From: an uncultured Burkholderiales bacterium
GTDB lineage: Bacteria > Pseudomonadota > Gammaproteobacteria > Burkholderiales > Burkholderiaceae_C
Reading direction: 5' to 3'
Length of the DNA: 44,800 bases
Assembly: GCA_903932865.1 (NCBI GenBank)
Contig: CAIZHQ010000010.1
Location: forward strand, 1 to 44,800
Shown: positions 7,422 through 15,960 of the stretch, piece by piece
Numbering within the stretch: the first letter of the stretch is position 1
How the letters are laid out: every line of letters begins with the position of its first letter
The notes under the pieces: model-generated
The model's database searches: none
What the model saw: the letters and a program-made list of their open reading frames with translations, nothing else
Told to the model about the DNA's origin: nothing
Program-made: the position numbers and the translations under genes

Positions 7422-8465
7422 ATGAACTTAGAAAACACAAACATCGCCCCGCCCGCAGCAAATGGGGCACCCGTCGACACCCCGGCAACCACCACACCAG
7501 TGGATGAGTTTTCCTTTGGCCTGTTGATGAACCGAGCCTTGGGCGGCTCCGACAAGCGCCGGCCCAGTGACAAAAGTGCCAATGAAGTGCAGGTGGACAT
7601 GATCCTGGGACAGGCCCAGAACCTGGCCAAGATGAACAACCAGTACGTTGAGACCTACGTAGTACGCGGCACAAAAGAGTTGTACGCACTGCTGGGGGCC
7701 ATCTACAGCTATGCGCTGCAAATCCATGAATCCGTTTTGAAAGATCACATCCTGCAGCGCATGCGCGATCGGCTGGAAAGCGAGCACGACATCAAGACCC
7801 AGATCAACACACCTTGGATCACCACGGTGTTGCGCTTTATCCTGCCCACCGATCGCCAAACAGCCTACAACTACTCGAAGGTACTGCAGGTGGCGTACGA
7901 GGAAAACTTGGACGCCACTGAATTGCCTGGTTACATCAAGGACCGGGGTGGCATTGCCAAGATCACAGCCACCAAGGAAGACGCAGAATCGGCCAAGGCT
8001 GTGAAGGAACATAAGGAGGCCAAGACCAAACTGCTGCGCAAAATCTTACTGGCCAATGCCAAGGTTGCAGACACCGTGGTTCAGGTGGAGGACAAGTTCG
8101 TGCTCAACACCGTGGGCGAAGGCAAAAAGGAAGGCACCTTTGAATTCGCAGTGTGCGTGAACCCCATGGGACAAGAGCGCCGTGTGGTTCGCTTCATCCG
8201 GCTCAATGAAGCCATGGAAACCCAGATCCTTGCCATGGTGGCTGAAGCCAGCCTTTCTGACGACTTGAAAAGCATGGAAGACAAACTGGATGTGCTGCGT
8301 GAGAAATGGGGCATTACATCCGGTTGGGGCATGCAACCTGGTGACAAAGGTTATCAGCCTGCAGGACTGCCTGCCCTCAACTCAACTGTGCAGCCAGAAG
8401 CCATGATCAATGCGCCTATGAATGCCACCGTCGCTGGCGTCACGGTTAAAGAAGCCATGTTTTAA
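7422..8465 (+). CDS. unknown protein, first gene of integrase module
   Basis: The 347-aa product starts at an ATG preceded by AGGAG at good spacing. It has a flexible Pro/Thr-rich N-terminus (about 1-35), a mostly helical centre with VRGTKELYALLGAIYSYALQ and WITTVLRFILPTDRQTAYNY, a charged helical stretch near 185-210 and a Pro/Ala-rich end. No signal peptide or membrane segment is seen. I do not recognise the family. Together with the 213-aa gene and the tyrosine recombinase that follow on the same strand, it forms a compact module. It may be an accessory factor of the integrative element, but no motif proves this. Confidence 0.7.
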   Translation: MNLENTNIAPPAANGAPVDTPATTTPVDEFSFGLLMNRALGGSDKRRPSDKSANEVQVDMILGQAQNLAKMNNQYVETYVVRGTKELYALLGAIYSYALQIHESVLKDHILQRMRDRLESEHDIKTQINTPWITTVLRFILPTDRQTAYNYSKVLQVAYEENLDATELPGYIKDRGGIAKITATKEDAESAKAVKEHKEAKTKLLRKILLANAKVADTVVQVEDKFVLNTVGEGKKEGTFEFAVCVNPMGQERRVVRFIRLNEAMETQILAMVAEASLSDDLKSMEDKLDVLREKWGITSGWGMQPGDKGYQPAGLPALNSTVQPEAMINAPMNATVAGVTVKEAMF

Positions 8466-8528
8466 CTGCAAGCCTGATCCCCAGCCGATGAGGATCTGGG
8501 GATCCTTCAAACCCATTAGGAGAATCCA

Positions 8529-9170
8529 ATGAGCGAATTTTTAGGACCCCGTGGCAAAGCAACTGTGATCTTGATGAAGGCCCACTTTGACACCGAGCTT
8601 CCCAAGTTGAAAGATCTGAAAAGGATCTTGTCAATTCCAGACGGCAGGTACTACAAGAGCCGAGGCAATTTCTCCAACAGCATTCATCGGCTAACAGACC
8701 TGCTGGGAATCGTTGCCCGAATAGAAAAGACGGGAAAGAAGCAATCAGACTTTCGCAGCTCAGATTTTTTGATCACTGTTGCCGAAGTTCATTCCAACCT
8801 GTTCATGAAACTTCAGTACGACGCTGAAGTCATTGAAGGCTTCAATCTGACTGAGCAGAATTTTGATCAACTAGCCAATCTCATCGATCATTTTTACGAA
8901 ATCCATTCAATGATTCAGTCGGTTCAATACATGTCCCGAACCCTTGAAGATCAAAGAGACACTGCTGTTGAAAAGGGTTTCACAGACATAACTCTATTGC
9001 AGCCTGATGTGAAATCGTTAAACAAATTACTTGAAGGCTACGGTGATGCGCAACTGGCCATCATCGAAAAAGCCATTCTTGATTGGTACGAGTCAAACCG
9101 ATGGAAGGTCGCCTCACCTTTCAAGAAAGCATCTTCCGCCGAACCTGAAGATGAGACTGAAACTGTGTGA
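8529..9170 (+). CDS. unknown helical protein, second gene of integrase module
   Basis: This 213-aa protein follows the 347-aa gene by 63 bases and has its own AGGAG eight bases before the ATG. It opens MSEFLGPRGKATVILMKAHF and is almost entirely predicted helix, ending in an acidic tail EPEDETETV. There are no cysteine clusters, membrane segments or recognisable catalytic motifs. The gene is followed by a 9-base inverted repeat (9178-9204) and, 153 bases on, the integrase. Helical make-up and position would suit a structural or DNA-binding accessory protein; function is unknown. Confidence 0.68.
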   Translation: MSEFLGPRGKATVILMKAHFDTELPKLKDLKRILSIPDGRYYKSRGNFSNSIHRLTDLLGIVARIEKTGKKQSDFRSSDFLITVAEVHSNLFMKLQYDAEVIEGFNLTEQNFDQLANLIDHFYEIHSMIQSVQYMSRTLEDQRDTAVEKGFTDITLLQPDVKSLNKLLEGYGDAQLAIIEKAILDWYESNRWKVASPFKKASSAEPEDETETV

Positions 9171-9177
9171 TTTTTGT

Positions 9178-9204
9178 CCTGCAAATAGCAGTCGAATTTG
9201 CAGG
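9178..9204. repeat. inverted repeat between unknown gene and integrase
   Basis: CCTGCAAAT and ATTTGCAGG form perfect 9-base arms around a 9-base loop, beginning eight bases after the stop at 9170. On the plus strand the following bases are GCGATTCTTT, a weak U-tract. It could be an attenuating terminator for the two upstream genes or an operator controlling the integrase. The structure is seen; the role is open. Confidence 0.5.
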
Positions 9205-9323
9205 GCGATTCTTTAAGCGATTGATCGTCTAAAAGCCACAGATCAACCCAAGCTCTTCCGCTTTCAGGTTGACTGGCCAGCTGTTCAGAAAACAAACTTT
9301 ATGAATACAGCAGAGAAATTGAC

Positions 9324-10673
9324 ATGCCACGCGCCATTGAACCCGACTCACACGAAAGGCACAGGTCTGTGCCCATCAAGGAAACCATCACGCGAATTCC
9401 AGGCTACCCACGCAAGCTGGTGATCTTCAAGATTCCAGCTTCCAGCTACTGGTGGGTCAGGTATTACGCCGAGAGCCACATCTTCAAACGCACCACCAAG
9501 ACCGAAATCAAGCGTGACGCGTTGGAAGCAGCCAAACGTTTTTACGACGACATCACCATTCGCATAAGGGGTGGCAGCTTTGAAGGCTTGCCCATCGAGG
9601 TCAACGCGGCAGAGGTTGTGACCTTTGCCAAGGCCACCAAGATGCTGATGGACAGTGAACTGGCCAAGCTCAATCGCAGCCAGCTATCGAAGATCAGTTA
9701 CGACAACATGCAGCTGCGCTACGACAAACACATCCTGCCCTTTTTCGGCCAAACGGATGTGCTCAGCATCAACTACAAAATGCTGGATGAGTTTTTGCAG
9801 AAGCTATCCAACCAAGTGCCCAAGCTGAGTGTTTCCACACTTGGGGCATACATGGGGCTCACCCGGAAGGTTTTGCAGCACGCTGCCAGACACAGCTTCA
9901 TCCAGCATATTCCCGAGTTTCCCAAGGTGGGCATTGAGGACAAGCCGCGAGGCTGGTTCAACGTGGGCGAATACAAAGAAATCACTAAGGTGGCCAAAAA
10001 GCTGGCTGGCAAGAAAGTCGAGTGGCGAGCACATTCAGAGGAGACCAAGGGCTCCTACTTTTGCGAGCCTAGTGGTAAGTTAGGACCCGCTGATCGCTTG
10101 ATCAAGCGCATTGAGATGACCAAGGACTTGGCGGACCTGATCGTGTTCATGGTCAACAGCTACATCCGCCCTACTGACATCCGCAACATGCAGCACAAGC
10201 ATGTGGAGATCATTCGTAGGGAATGGACTTACCTGCGGCTTAGCTTGCCACCCAGCAAGGGGCACACGTTTCCCATCACCACCATGCCATGGGCTGTGAA
10301 AGTTTATGAACGCATAAGGCGTCGTCAGGTGCTTGAACTGGGTCGTGACATTCACCCCGAAGACTATGTGTTCATGCCCGAAGCGGCATCACGCGACAAC
10401 GCCATGAAGTTGCTGGCAAGGCAGTTTGAGATCGTGCTGGAAGTTACCGGGTTAAAACTGAGCACTGCTGGTGAAACTCGTACCTTGTACAGCCTGCGTC
10501 ACAGCAGCATCATGTTCCGATTGATGTTTGGCCGCACTGTGGACACCTTGACCCTGGCTCGAAATGCTAGGACCAGCCCAGAAATGATTGATCGCTTCTA
10601 CGCCGCCCCACTACAAGGTGAGATGAACGTGGGCGAGTTGCAGAGTAAGCGGCGGCCACGGCCTTGGGAATAA
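9324..10673 (+). CDS. tyrosine recombinase/phage-type integrase
   Basis: This 449-aa protein has an N-terminal arm and core-binding region (about 100-200, with HILPFFGQTDVLSINYKMLD) and a C-terminal catalytic domain. Visible active-site residues are Arg282 in SYIRPTDIRNM, Lys312 in PPSKGH, Arg392 in YSLRHSS and the nucleophile Tyr426 in IDRFYAAP. The usual HxxR histidine is Tyr389, and the LGH histidine is replaced in ARNAR by Asn414; both changes occur in some phage-type integrases. It catalyses site-specific integration and excision. It is the last gene before putA, so the right attachment site is expected in 10674-10901, but no core repeat could be picked out. Confidence 0.88.
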   Translation: MPRAIEPDSHERHRSVPIKETITRIPGYPRKLVIFKIPASSYWWVRYYAESHIFKRTTKTEIKRDALEAAKRFYDDITIRIRGGSFEGLPIEVNAAEVVTFAKATKMLMDSELAKLNRSQLSKISYDNMQLRYDKHILPFFGQTDVLSINYKMLDEFLQKLSNQVPKLSVSTLGAYMGLTRKVLQHAARHSFIQHIPEFPKVGIEDKPRGWFNVGEYKEITKVAKKLAGKKVEWRAHSEETKGSYFCEPSGKLGPADRLIKRIEMTKDLADLIVFMVNSYIRPTDIRNMQHKHVEIIRREWTYLRLSLPPSKGHTFPITTMPWAVKVYERIRRRQVLELGRDIHPEDYVFMPEAASRDNAMKLLARQFEIVLEVTGLKLSTAGETRTLYSLRHSSIMFRLMFGRTVDTLTLARNARTSPEMIDRFYAAPLQGEMNVGELQSKRRPRPWE

Positions 10674-10901
10674 CGGATTAGAGTTGACGATAGCTATGCA
10701 GCGATATCAGCCATTCCAGCAGAGCTGGAAAGTCTTAGACATTTCTCAACAGCAGTCCTCTAGGCGGTTGTCTATTGATTTGAGAGAGTGCCAAGCATTG
10801 GCATATCACTTGATAACGCTATACGCTGCTAGCGCAAAGTTTGCTCCCCAACAGCATCCGTAATCACAACAACATCTTGAAGGTAATGACCAACAAGGCT
10901 T

Positions 10902-13900
10902 TCAAACTGCCAGAGTCATAAGACTGGCATTGCCCCCGGCTGCCGCAGTGTTGCTACTGATACTACGCTCGCTCACCAGCCGCGCTAGCGGCACGACGGC
11001 ATCCCCCGGGCACAGGGCCGTGAGCGTGACGATGGCCCCCGGGCGCTGGGCCAGTTGTGCTTGCCAGTGCAGCGTGGCGGTGGCGTCGCCGTGCAGCAGG
11101 GCCGCATCCACCGGCTGGCCATGGCGGGGGTCTTGCAGCGTCACCTGGATTTGCACGGCTGCAGGCAGCTGTGCATGTTGCGCTCGTGCGCTCAGGGGCC
11201 ACACCGCACGGCTGCCCACGGCCAGCACGGCGGCCAATTGGGTCAGGCGGTCGGCATCGGCGCATGCTTGATCGCCCGTCAGGCACAGCACCCGCGCACG
11301 GGCTTGCACACGGTAGACATTGCGCTCGCCCGTGGGTCCGCTCAAGGTGGCTTGCAGGCCCGCCGGGCTGGCCGCTGCAAACTGCGCACAGGCATGCGCG
11401 AGTGGCAAACGGGCTTGGGCCACCGCCCAGTCGTGCAGGGCTTGCAGCGCAGGCGTGGCCTGGGGCAGCGCGGCCGCACCACTGGCCTGCACGCTGCGCA
11501 AGGCGGCGTTCTGCGGGCAACATGCCAACAATCGCAAAAGGTACAACGGGCCACCCGCCTTGGGGCCGGTACCCGACAGGCCTTCGCCGCCAAAGGGCTG
11601 CACGCCCACCACCGCGCCCACCATGTTGCGGTTCACATAGACATTGCCCGCATGGTTGTGGTCAATAACTTGCGCAATGGTCTCTTCTATGCGCGAATGC
11701 ACGCCCAACGTGAGCGCAAAGCCGGTGTCGTGGATGGCTTGCAGCAACGCGGGCAGTTCACGGCGGGCGTAACGCACGATGTGCAGCACCGGGCCAAACA
11801 CTTCGCGCTGCAGTTGGGCAATGCGGTCGATCTCGATCAAGGTGGGCTGCACATAAGTGCCTGCGGGCAAGGTGTCCAATGCGTTGGCGCTGATGCGGTG
11901 CACGGTACAACCCGCTTGCTGCGTGGCGCAGATATGCGCTTCGATGCCTGTGCGGGCTCGCTCGTCGATCACCGGCCCCATGTCCACCGCCAGATGCGCG
12001 GGCGCACCCATGCGGATTTCGGCCATCGCGCCTTGCAGCATCTCAATCAGGCGGTCAGCCACATCGTCCTGCATACACAGCACACGCAGGGCCGAGCAGC
12101 GCTGACCGGCCGCCTCAAAGGCCGAGGCCATGGCGTCGGTCACCACTTGCTCCAGCAGGGCCGACGAATCCACCACCATGCAGTTTTGGCCACCGGTCTC
12201 GGCGATCAAGGGCACAGGTTGGCCATGCGCGTTCAGGCGCTCGGCCAGCGCCGCCTGCAGCACGCGGGCGGTCCCGGTAGAGCCGGTGAACAGCACACCT
12301 TGCACGCGGGCGTCGCGCACCAGTTGCATGCCCACCTCGCGGCCCTGGCCTGGCAGCAGTTGCACAGCCGCCCTGGGCACGCCGGCTTGCCACAAGGTCT
12401 GCACGGCCAGCGCAGCAATGGCGGGCGTGGACTCGGCCGGTTTGGCCAGCACTGGGTTGCCCGCTGCCAAAGCCGCTGCCACCTGTCCCATAAAAATCGC
12501 CAGCGGAAAATTCCACGGGCTGATGCACAGCACCGGGCCCAGCGGTGTGTGGGTGCTGGGGTCAAAGTCGCGGCGCACCTGTGCGGCGTAGTAACGCAAA
12601 AAGTCCACCGCCTCACGCAGTTCAGCCACGGCGTGGCCCCAGGTCTTGCCTGCTTCGCGCACCAGCAAGGCCATCACGCGGGGTGCATCGGCTTGCAGCA
12701 GATCAGCCGCATGGTCGAGCAAGGAGGCGCGTTGAGCGGGGGGGGTGGCGACCCAAGTGGGGGCGGCTTCGCTGGCCGCTTGCAGCGCAGTCTCCACATC
12801 GGACGGGCTGGCGTATTGCACTGTGCCCAGCACGTCGCTGTGGTCGGCGGGGTTGCGCAGGGTGTGGATGGCACCCCCTGCGGCGGGTGATGCGGTCAGA
12901 GGCGTCACCGCAACAGGCTGCACCTGCGCTTGCATGTCCACAGCCAATTGGAGTAGCGTGGGTTCGTGCGCCAAGTCCGGGCCGCTGGAATTGCGGCGGG
13001 CCGCGCCATACAGCTGCGCGGGCAGCGCAATTTGCAGATGCGGCTGCCCAGGGCTGGTGTCTTCACGCTGGGCATCTTCTTCGGTGCGCGCCACCGGGTC
13101 TCGCACAAGATCACTGATGGAAACGCCCTCGTCGCCCATGCGGTTCACGAATGAACTGTTGGCCCCGTTTTCGAGCAAACGGCGCACCAGATAAGCCAAC
13201 AGGGTTTCGTGCGTGCCCACCGGGGCGTAGATGCGGCAAGGGCGCTGAAACTGTCTACCCCCACGCAGGCTCACTTCGTGTAGCCCGCTGCCCCCCGAGG
13301 GGGTGCTCGCACCTTGGGACGGCTCGGCGGCGCTCGCTCGCCCGACCACCTGCCGGTACAGCGGCTCCCCCATGCCGTGCAGGCACTGAAACTCGTATTG
13401 GCCCGGTGCGTAGTCGCCGCGCAGGTCTTGGGCCATGTGCACGATAGCCGCCAGTGTGTGTGCGTTGTGCGTGGCAAATTGCGGATACACAGCATCCGTT
13501 GCTGCCAGCAGCTTTTGCGCACAGGCCAGGTAAGACACGTCGGTGTGGTGCTTGCGGGTGTAGACCGGGTAGTCGCTTTGCCCGTCGAGTTGGGCGCGTT
13601 TGATCTCGCTGTCCCAATACGCGCCTTTGACCAAGCGGATCATCAGCCGGTGGCCTGTGCGGCGGGCCAAGTCGACCACGAAGTCGATCACGAAGGGGCA
13701 GCGCTTTTGGTAGGCCTGGATCACAAAGCCGATGCCGTGCCAGTCCTGCAGACTGGGGGCCAGGCACAGCGCTTCAAGCAGGTCCAGCGAGATGTCCAGG
13801 CGGTCCACCTCTTCGGCGTCGATATTCAGCCCCATGTCGTAATGCCGGGCCAATTCGGTGAGCTGCAACACTCGTGGCAACAGTTCATCCATCACACGCT

Positions 13901-14768
13901 GGTGCTGGGCGCGGCTGTAGCGCGGGTGCAGGGCCGACAGCTTGATCGAGATGCCGGGGCCGTTCACCACGCCTTGGCCGTTGGATGCCTTGCCGATGGC
14001 GTGAATGGCGTTTTCATAGGCCTGCATGTAACGCTGCGCGTCGGCTTCGGTCAGGGCCGCTTCACCCAGCATGTCATACGAATAACGAAAGCCTTGCGCT
14101 TCCATGGCGCGGGCGCGGTGCAGGGCCTCGTCAATGGTTTCGCCGGTCACGAACTGTTCGCCCAGCATCTGCATGGCCAGTTGCACGCCCTGGCGGATCA
14201 GCGGCTCACCGCTTTTGCCAATCAGCCGGGTCAGTGATGCCAGCAGCGCACCCTCGCTGTGCGTGGCCACCAGCTTGCCCGTGAGCAGCAAGCCCCAGGA
14301 CGCGGCGTTCACAAACAGCGACGGGCTGCGGCCCACATGCTGGTGCCAGTCGCCCTGGCCAATCTTGTCGCGGATCAGCGCGTCGCGCGTGGCCGCATCG
14401 GGGATGCGCAGCAGCGCCTCGGCCAGGCACATCAGGGCCACGCCCTCTTCGCTGGACAGCGCGTAGGTCTGCATCAGGCTTTGCACGCGACCGGCGCGCC
14501 CGCCCAGTTGCGGGCCTTTGCGCATGCCCTTCACCAGTTGGCGGGCCAGCGCGTCGGTGCGTTCGGCTTGGGGGCCGCTCATGCGGGCGGCGGCCAGCAA
14601 GGGGGCCAGGGCCTGCGCTTCAGGCAAGCGGGTGGCGCGGGCGATGGCTTCGCGCAGGGCGCTGCGCTCGGGCATGGGGCCGCCGGGGGTGAAGTGGGCG
14701 CCGGGGCTGCGCATCAGCTGAATAGAAGTTGCAGGAGCGTTCATGGTGGTGACCTTGCGGGTTGACAT
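10902..14768 (-). CDS. putA: bifunctional proline dehydrogenase / P5C dehydrogenase PutA
   Basis: PutA oxidises proline to glutamate in two steps. The 1288-aa product lacks the N-terminal ribbon-helix-helix domain, so it is not its own repressor. Residues about 75-500 form the FAD-dependent proline dehydrogenase (MIRLVKGAYWDSEIKRAQ, RPCRIYAPVGTHETLLAYL). Residues about 600-1080 form the aldehyde dehydrogenase with Cys891 in AAGQRCSALR. A C-terminal domain follows and ends in the conserved NTAAAGGNASLM. An unusual insert of about 35 residues (473-507) comes from a GC-rich repeat. An alternative start at 14744 (MNAPATS) has a better ribosome site (AAGG). The divergent Lrp-type gene is the likely regulator. 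Confidence 0.95.
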   Translation of the reverse strand: MSTRKVTTMNAPATSIQLMRSPGAHFTPGGPMPERSALREAIARATRLPEAQALAPLLAAARMSGPQAERTDALARQLVKGMRKGPQLGGRAGRVQSLMQTYALSSEEGVALMCLAEALLRIPDAATRDALIRDKIGQGDWHQHVGRSPSLFVNAASWGLLLTGKLVATHSEGALLASLTRLIGKSGEPLIRQGVQLAMQMLGEQFVTGETIDEALHRARAMEAQGFRYSYDMLGEAALTEADAQRYMQAYENAIHAIGKASNGQGVVNGPGISIKLSALHPRYSRAQHQRVMDELLPRVLQLTELARHYDMGLNIDAEEVDRLDISLDLLEALCLAPSLQDWHGIGFVIQAYQKRCPFVIDFVVDLARRTGHRLMIRLVKGAYWDSEIKRAQLDGQSDYPVYTRKHHTDVSYLACAQKLLAATDAVYPQFATHNAHTLAAIVHMAQDLRGDYAPGQYEFQCLHGMGEPLYRQVVGRASAAEPSQGASTPSGGSGLHEVSLRGGRQFQRPCRIYAPVGTHETLLAYLVRRLLENGANSSFVNRMGDEGVSISDLVRDPVARTEEDAQREDTSPGQPHLQIALPAQLYGAARRNSSGPDLAHEPTLLQLAVDMQAQVQPVAVTPLTASPAAGGAIHTLRNPADHSDVLGTVQYASPSDVETALQAASEAAPTWVATPPAQRASLLDHAADLLQADAPRVMALLVREAGKTWGHAVAELREAVDFLRYYAAQVRRDFDPSTHTPLGPVLCISPWNFPLAIFMGQVAAALAAGNPVLAKPAESTPAIAALAVQTLWQAGVPRAAVQLLPGQGREVGMQLVRDARVQGVLFTGSTGTARVLQAALAERLNAHGQPVPLIAETGGQNCMVVDSSALLEQVVTDAMASAFEAAGQRCSALRVLCMQDDVADRLIEMLQGAMAEIRMGAPAHLAVDMGPVIDERARTGIEAHICATQQAGCTVHRISANALDTLPAGTYVQPTLIEIDRIAQLQREVFGPVLHIVRYARRELPALLQAIHDTGFALTLGVHSRIEETIAQVIDHNHAGNVYVNRNMVGAVVGVQPFGGEGLSGTGPKAGGPLYLLRLLACCPQNAALRSVQASGAAALPQATPALQALHDWAVAQARLPLAHACAQFAAASPAGLQATLSGPTGERNVYRVQARARVLCLTGDQACADADRLTQLAAVLAVGSRAVWPLSARAQHAQLPAAVQIQVTLQDPRHGQPVDAALLHGDATATLHWQAQLAQRPGAIVTLTALCPGDAVVPLARLVSERSISSNTAAAGGNASLMTLAV
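13247..13350. repeat. Comamonadaceae-type GC-rich palindromic repeat inserted in putA
   Basis: About 104 bases with a TGCCCCCCGAGGGGG core, flanked by GCTCACTTCGTGTAG and GGCTCGGCGGCGCTCG, interrupt the putA frame between the conserved blocks ending VVG and starting RPCRIYAPVG. The translation (GASTPSGGSGLHEV) is low-complexity and unlike PutA. From memory, the composition matches a dispersed, usually intergenic repeat of Acidovorax-like genomes. The insert keeps the reading frame. Boundaries are approximate. Confidence 0.65.
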
Positions 14769-14787
14769 GAATAGCCATCATCCGGAT

Positions 14788-14834
14788 TTAAAAACAAATA
14801 TTTCACCAAAATATTGGACATTAACTGAATAATA
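14788..14834. promoter_or_regulatory. AT-rich putA/lrp divergent operator region
   Basis: The 72 bases between the putA and Lrp-type starts contain closely spaced AAATATT and AAATATTGG elements plus AATAAT. They stand out sharply from the GC-rich surroundings. Such AT-rich phased repeats suit Lrp/AsnC binding and would let the regulator control both putA and itself. Binding is inferred from position and composition. Confidence 0.45.
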
Positions 14835-14840
14835 TGAATC

Positions 14841-15314
14841 ATGAATACCGAAACACCGTACATCGACCGAACCGACCGCCGTATCCTCGACCTGCTTCAG
14901 CGCGATGGCCGCATCAGCAACCTGAAGCTGGCCGAAAGCGTGGCCCTGTCACCCACGGCGGTGCTGGCGCGTGTGCAGCGCCTCACACGCGAGGGCTTCA
15001 TCCTGGGCTACGAAGCGCGTCTCAACCCTCTCAAGCTGGGAGCCGGGATGATGGTATTTGTGGAAATCCTGCTCGACCGCACCAGCCCCAATGTGTTCGA
15101 GCAGTTCAAGGCGGCGGTGCAAGTGCGCCCTGAGATCATGGAGTGCCACATGGTGGCCGGGGGCTTTGACTACCTGCTCAAGACACGCGCCGCCGACATG
15201 AACGCCTACCGTGAATTTGCAGGCACAGTGCTGTGGCAGCTACCTGGCGTGCGTGAGACGCGCACTTATGCGGTCATGGAAGAAGTCAAAAACACGACGG
15301 TACTGGCGCTATGA
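14841..15314 (+). CDS. Lrp/AsnC-family regulator, probable putA activator
   Basis: The 157-aa product has the standard Lrp layout: an N-terminal helix-turn-helix (about 8-65, DRTDRRILDLLQRDGRISN, then LSPTAVLARVQRL) and a RAM ligand-binding domain (about 70-150, with MVAGGFDYLLKTRAADM). It is divergent from putA, the arrangement of PutR-type regulators that activate proline catabolism in response to proline. The ATG at 14841 gives the family N-terminus; an ATG seven bases earlier is in another frame. Its stop overlaps the start of the DCC gene by four bases, so both are on one message. Confidence 0.9.
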   Translation: MNTETPYIDRTDRRILDLLQRDGRISNLKLAESVALSPTAVLARVQRLTREGFILGYEARLNPLKLGAGMMVFVEILLDRTSPNVFEQFKAAVQVRPEIMECHMVAGGFDYLLKTRAADMNAYREFAGTVLWQLPGVRETRTYAVMEEVKNTTVLAL

Positions 15315-15700
15315 GCATGACCACCCTTAGCTTGATTATGGTTTTTGACGCGCAGTGCTTGCTGTGCAACGGGTGGGTCAAGTTTTTGCTCAGGCACGAC
15401 CAGCGCGGTGTTTTTCGTTTCGCCGCCATTCAGGGCCGTACAGGCCAAGCCTTGCTGCAGCAAGCGGGCTTGCAGGTCGAGGGTCTTCAAACCTTACTGC
15501 TGGTGGATGGCCCCACCCGTTGGCAACACACGGCTGCCATCTTGCGCATCCTGCACCATCTGGGTTGGCCTTGGCGTGCTGCTTGGCGGGGTTGGCTTGT
15601 GCCAGCCGTGCTGCGCGATGCGCTTTACTGCTGCGTGGCTCGCCACCGCTACAGAATTTTTGGGCGAACAGAAACTTGCTGGTCCTACCGCACGATGTAG
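15311..15700 (+). CDS. DCC-family (DUF393) protein, frameshifted 3' end
   Basis: The 129-aa frame starts with MVFDAQCLLCNGWVKFLL, the DxxCxxC motif of the DCC (thiol-disulfide oxidoreductase-like, DUF393) family. It continues through QTLLLVDG to RHRYRIFGRTETC. After that Cys the frame turns into WSYRTM and stops. The next frame reads LVLPHDVAVRFLD and stops at 15720, which is the normal family ending. A single missing base near 15678-15684 explains this, so the last 13 residues are out of frame. The CxxC end is intact and the protein may still work. Start overlaps the Lrp-type gene (ATGA). Confidence 0.8.
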   Translation: MSMTTLSLIMVFDAQCLLCNGWVKFLLRHDQRGVFRFAAIQGRTGQALLQQAGLQVEGLQTLLLVDGPTRWQHTAAILRILHHLGWPWRAAWRGWLVPAVLRDALYCCVARHRYRIFGRTETCWSYRTM

Positions 15701-15725
15701 CAGTGCGATTTCTGGACTGAGTGCA

Positions 15726-15739
15726 GAGGCTTAAGCCTC
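15726..15739. repeat. 14-base perfect palindrome after the DCC gene
   Basis: GAGGCTTAAGCCTC is a perfect palindrome six bases after the original (unshifted) stop of the DCC gene. There is no T-tract, so it is a poor intrinsic terminator, but its location suggests transcript-end processing or termination. The next 200 bases to the Bug gene hold no convincing gene, only a short AGGAGA-led frame of 15 codons from 15945. Confidence 0.4.
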
Positions 15740-15960
15740 AAGTCCTTAGGCCATGGCAAAACCTGTCAGAACTATCAAGGTTGCAATATCATGCCCGCCA
15801 CTTAGCACGTGTGGCAGACATAACTGTGCGAACGCGCTTCAATACCAAATAACCCAAGGCTTTATTTTCGAATGGCAGGAAGATTTAGCTAAGCACCGGT
15901 TTATCAATCGGTAGCTGCGTGCCCACGCCAAATTAGGAGATTCAATGTTTCGCAGCTCTT

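Noticed and set aside
7306..7689. Upstream extension of the 247-aa minus-strand gene
   Set aside because: This part mirrors the 347-aa plus-strand gene, and a GAGGGG site precedes the ATG at 7305.
11055..12890. Long plus-strand open frame of 611 codons inside putA
   Set aside because: It is the mirror of a GC-rich gene. The translation is rich in Gln, His, Arg and Gly with no domains, while the minus strand encodes a perfectly conserved PutA.
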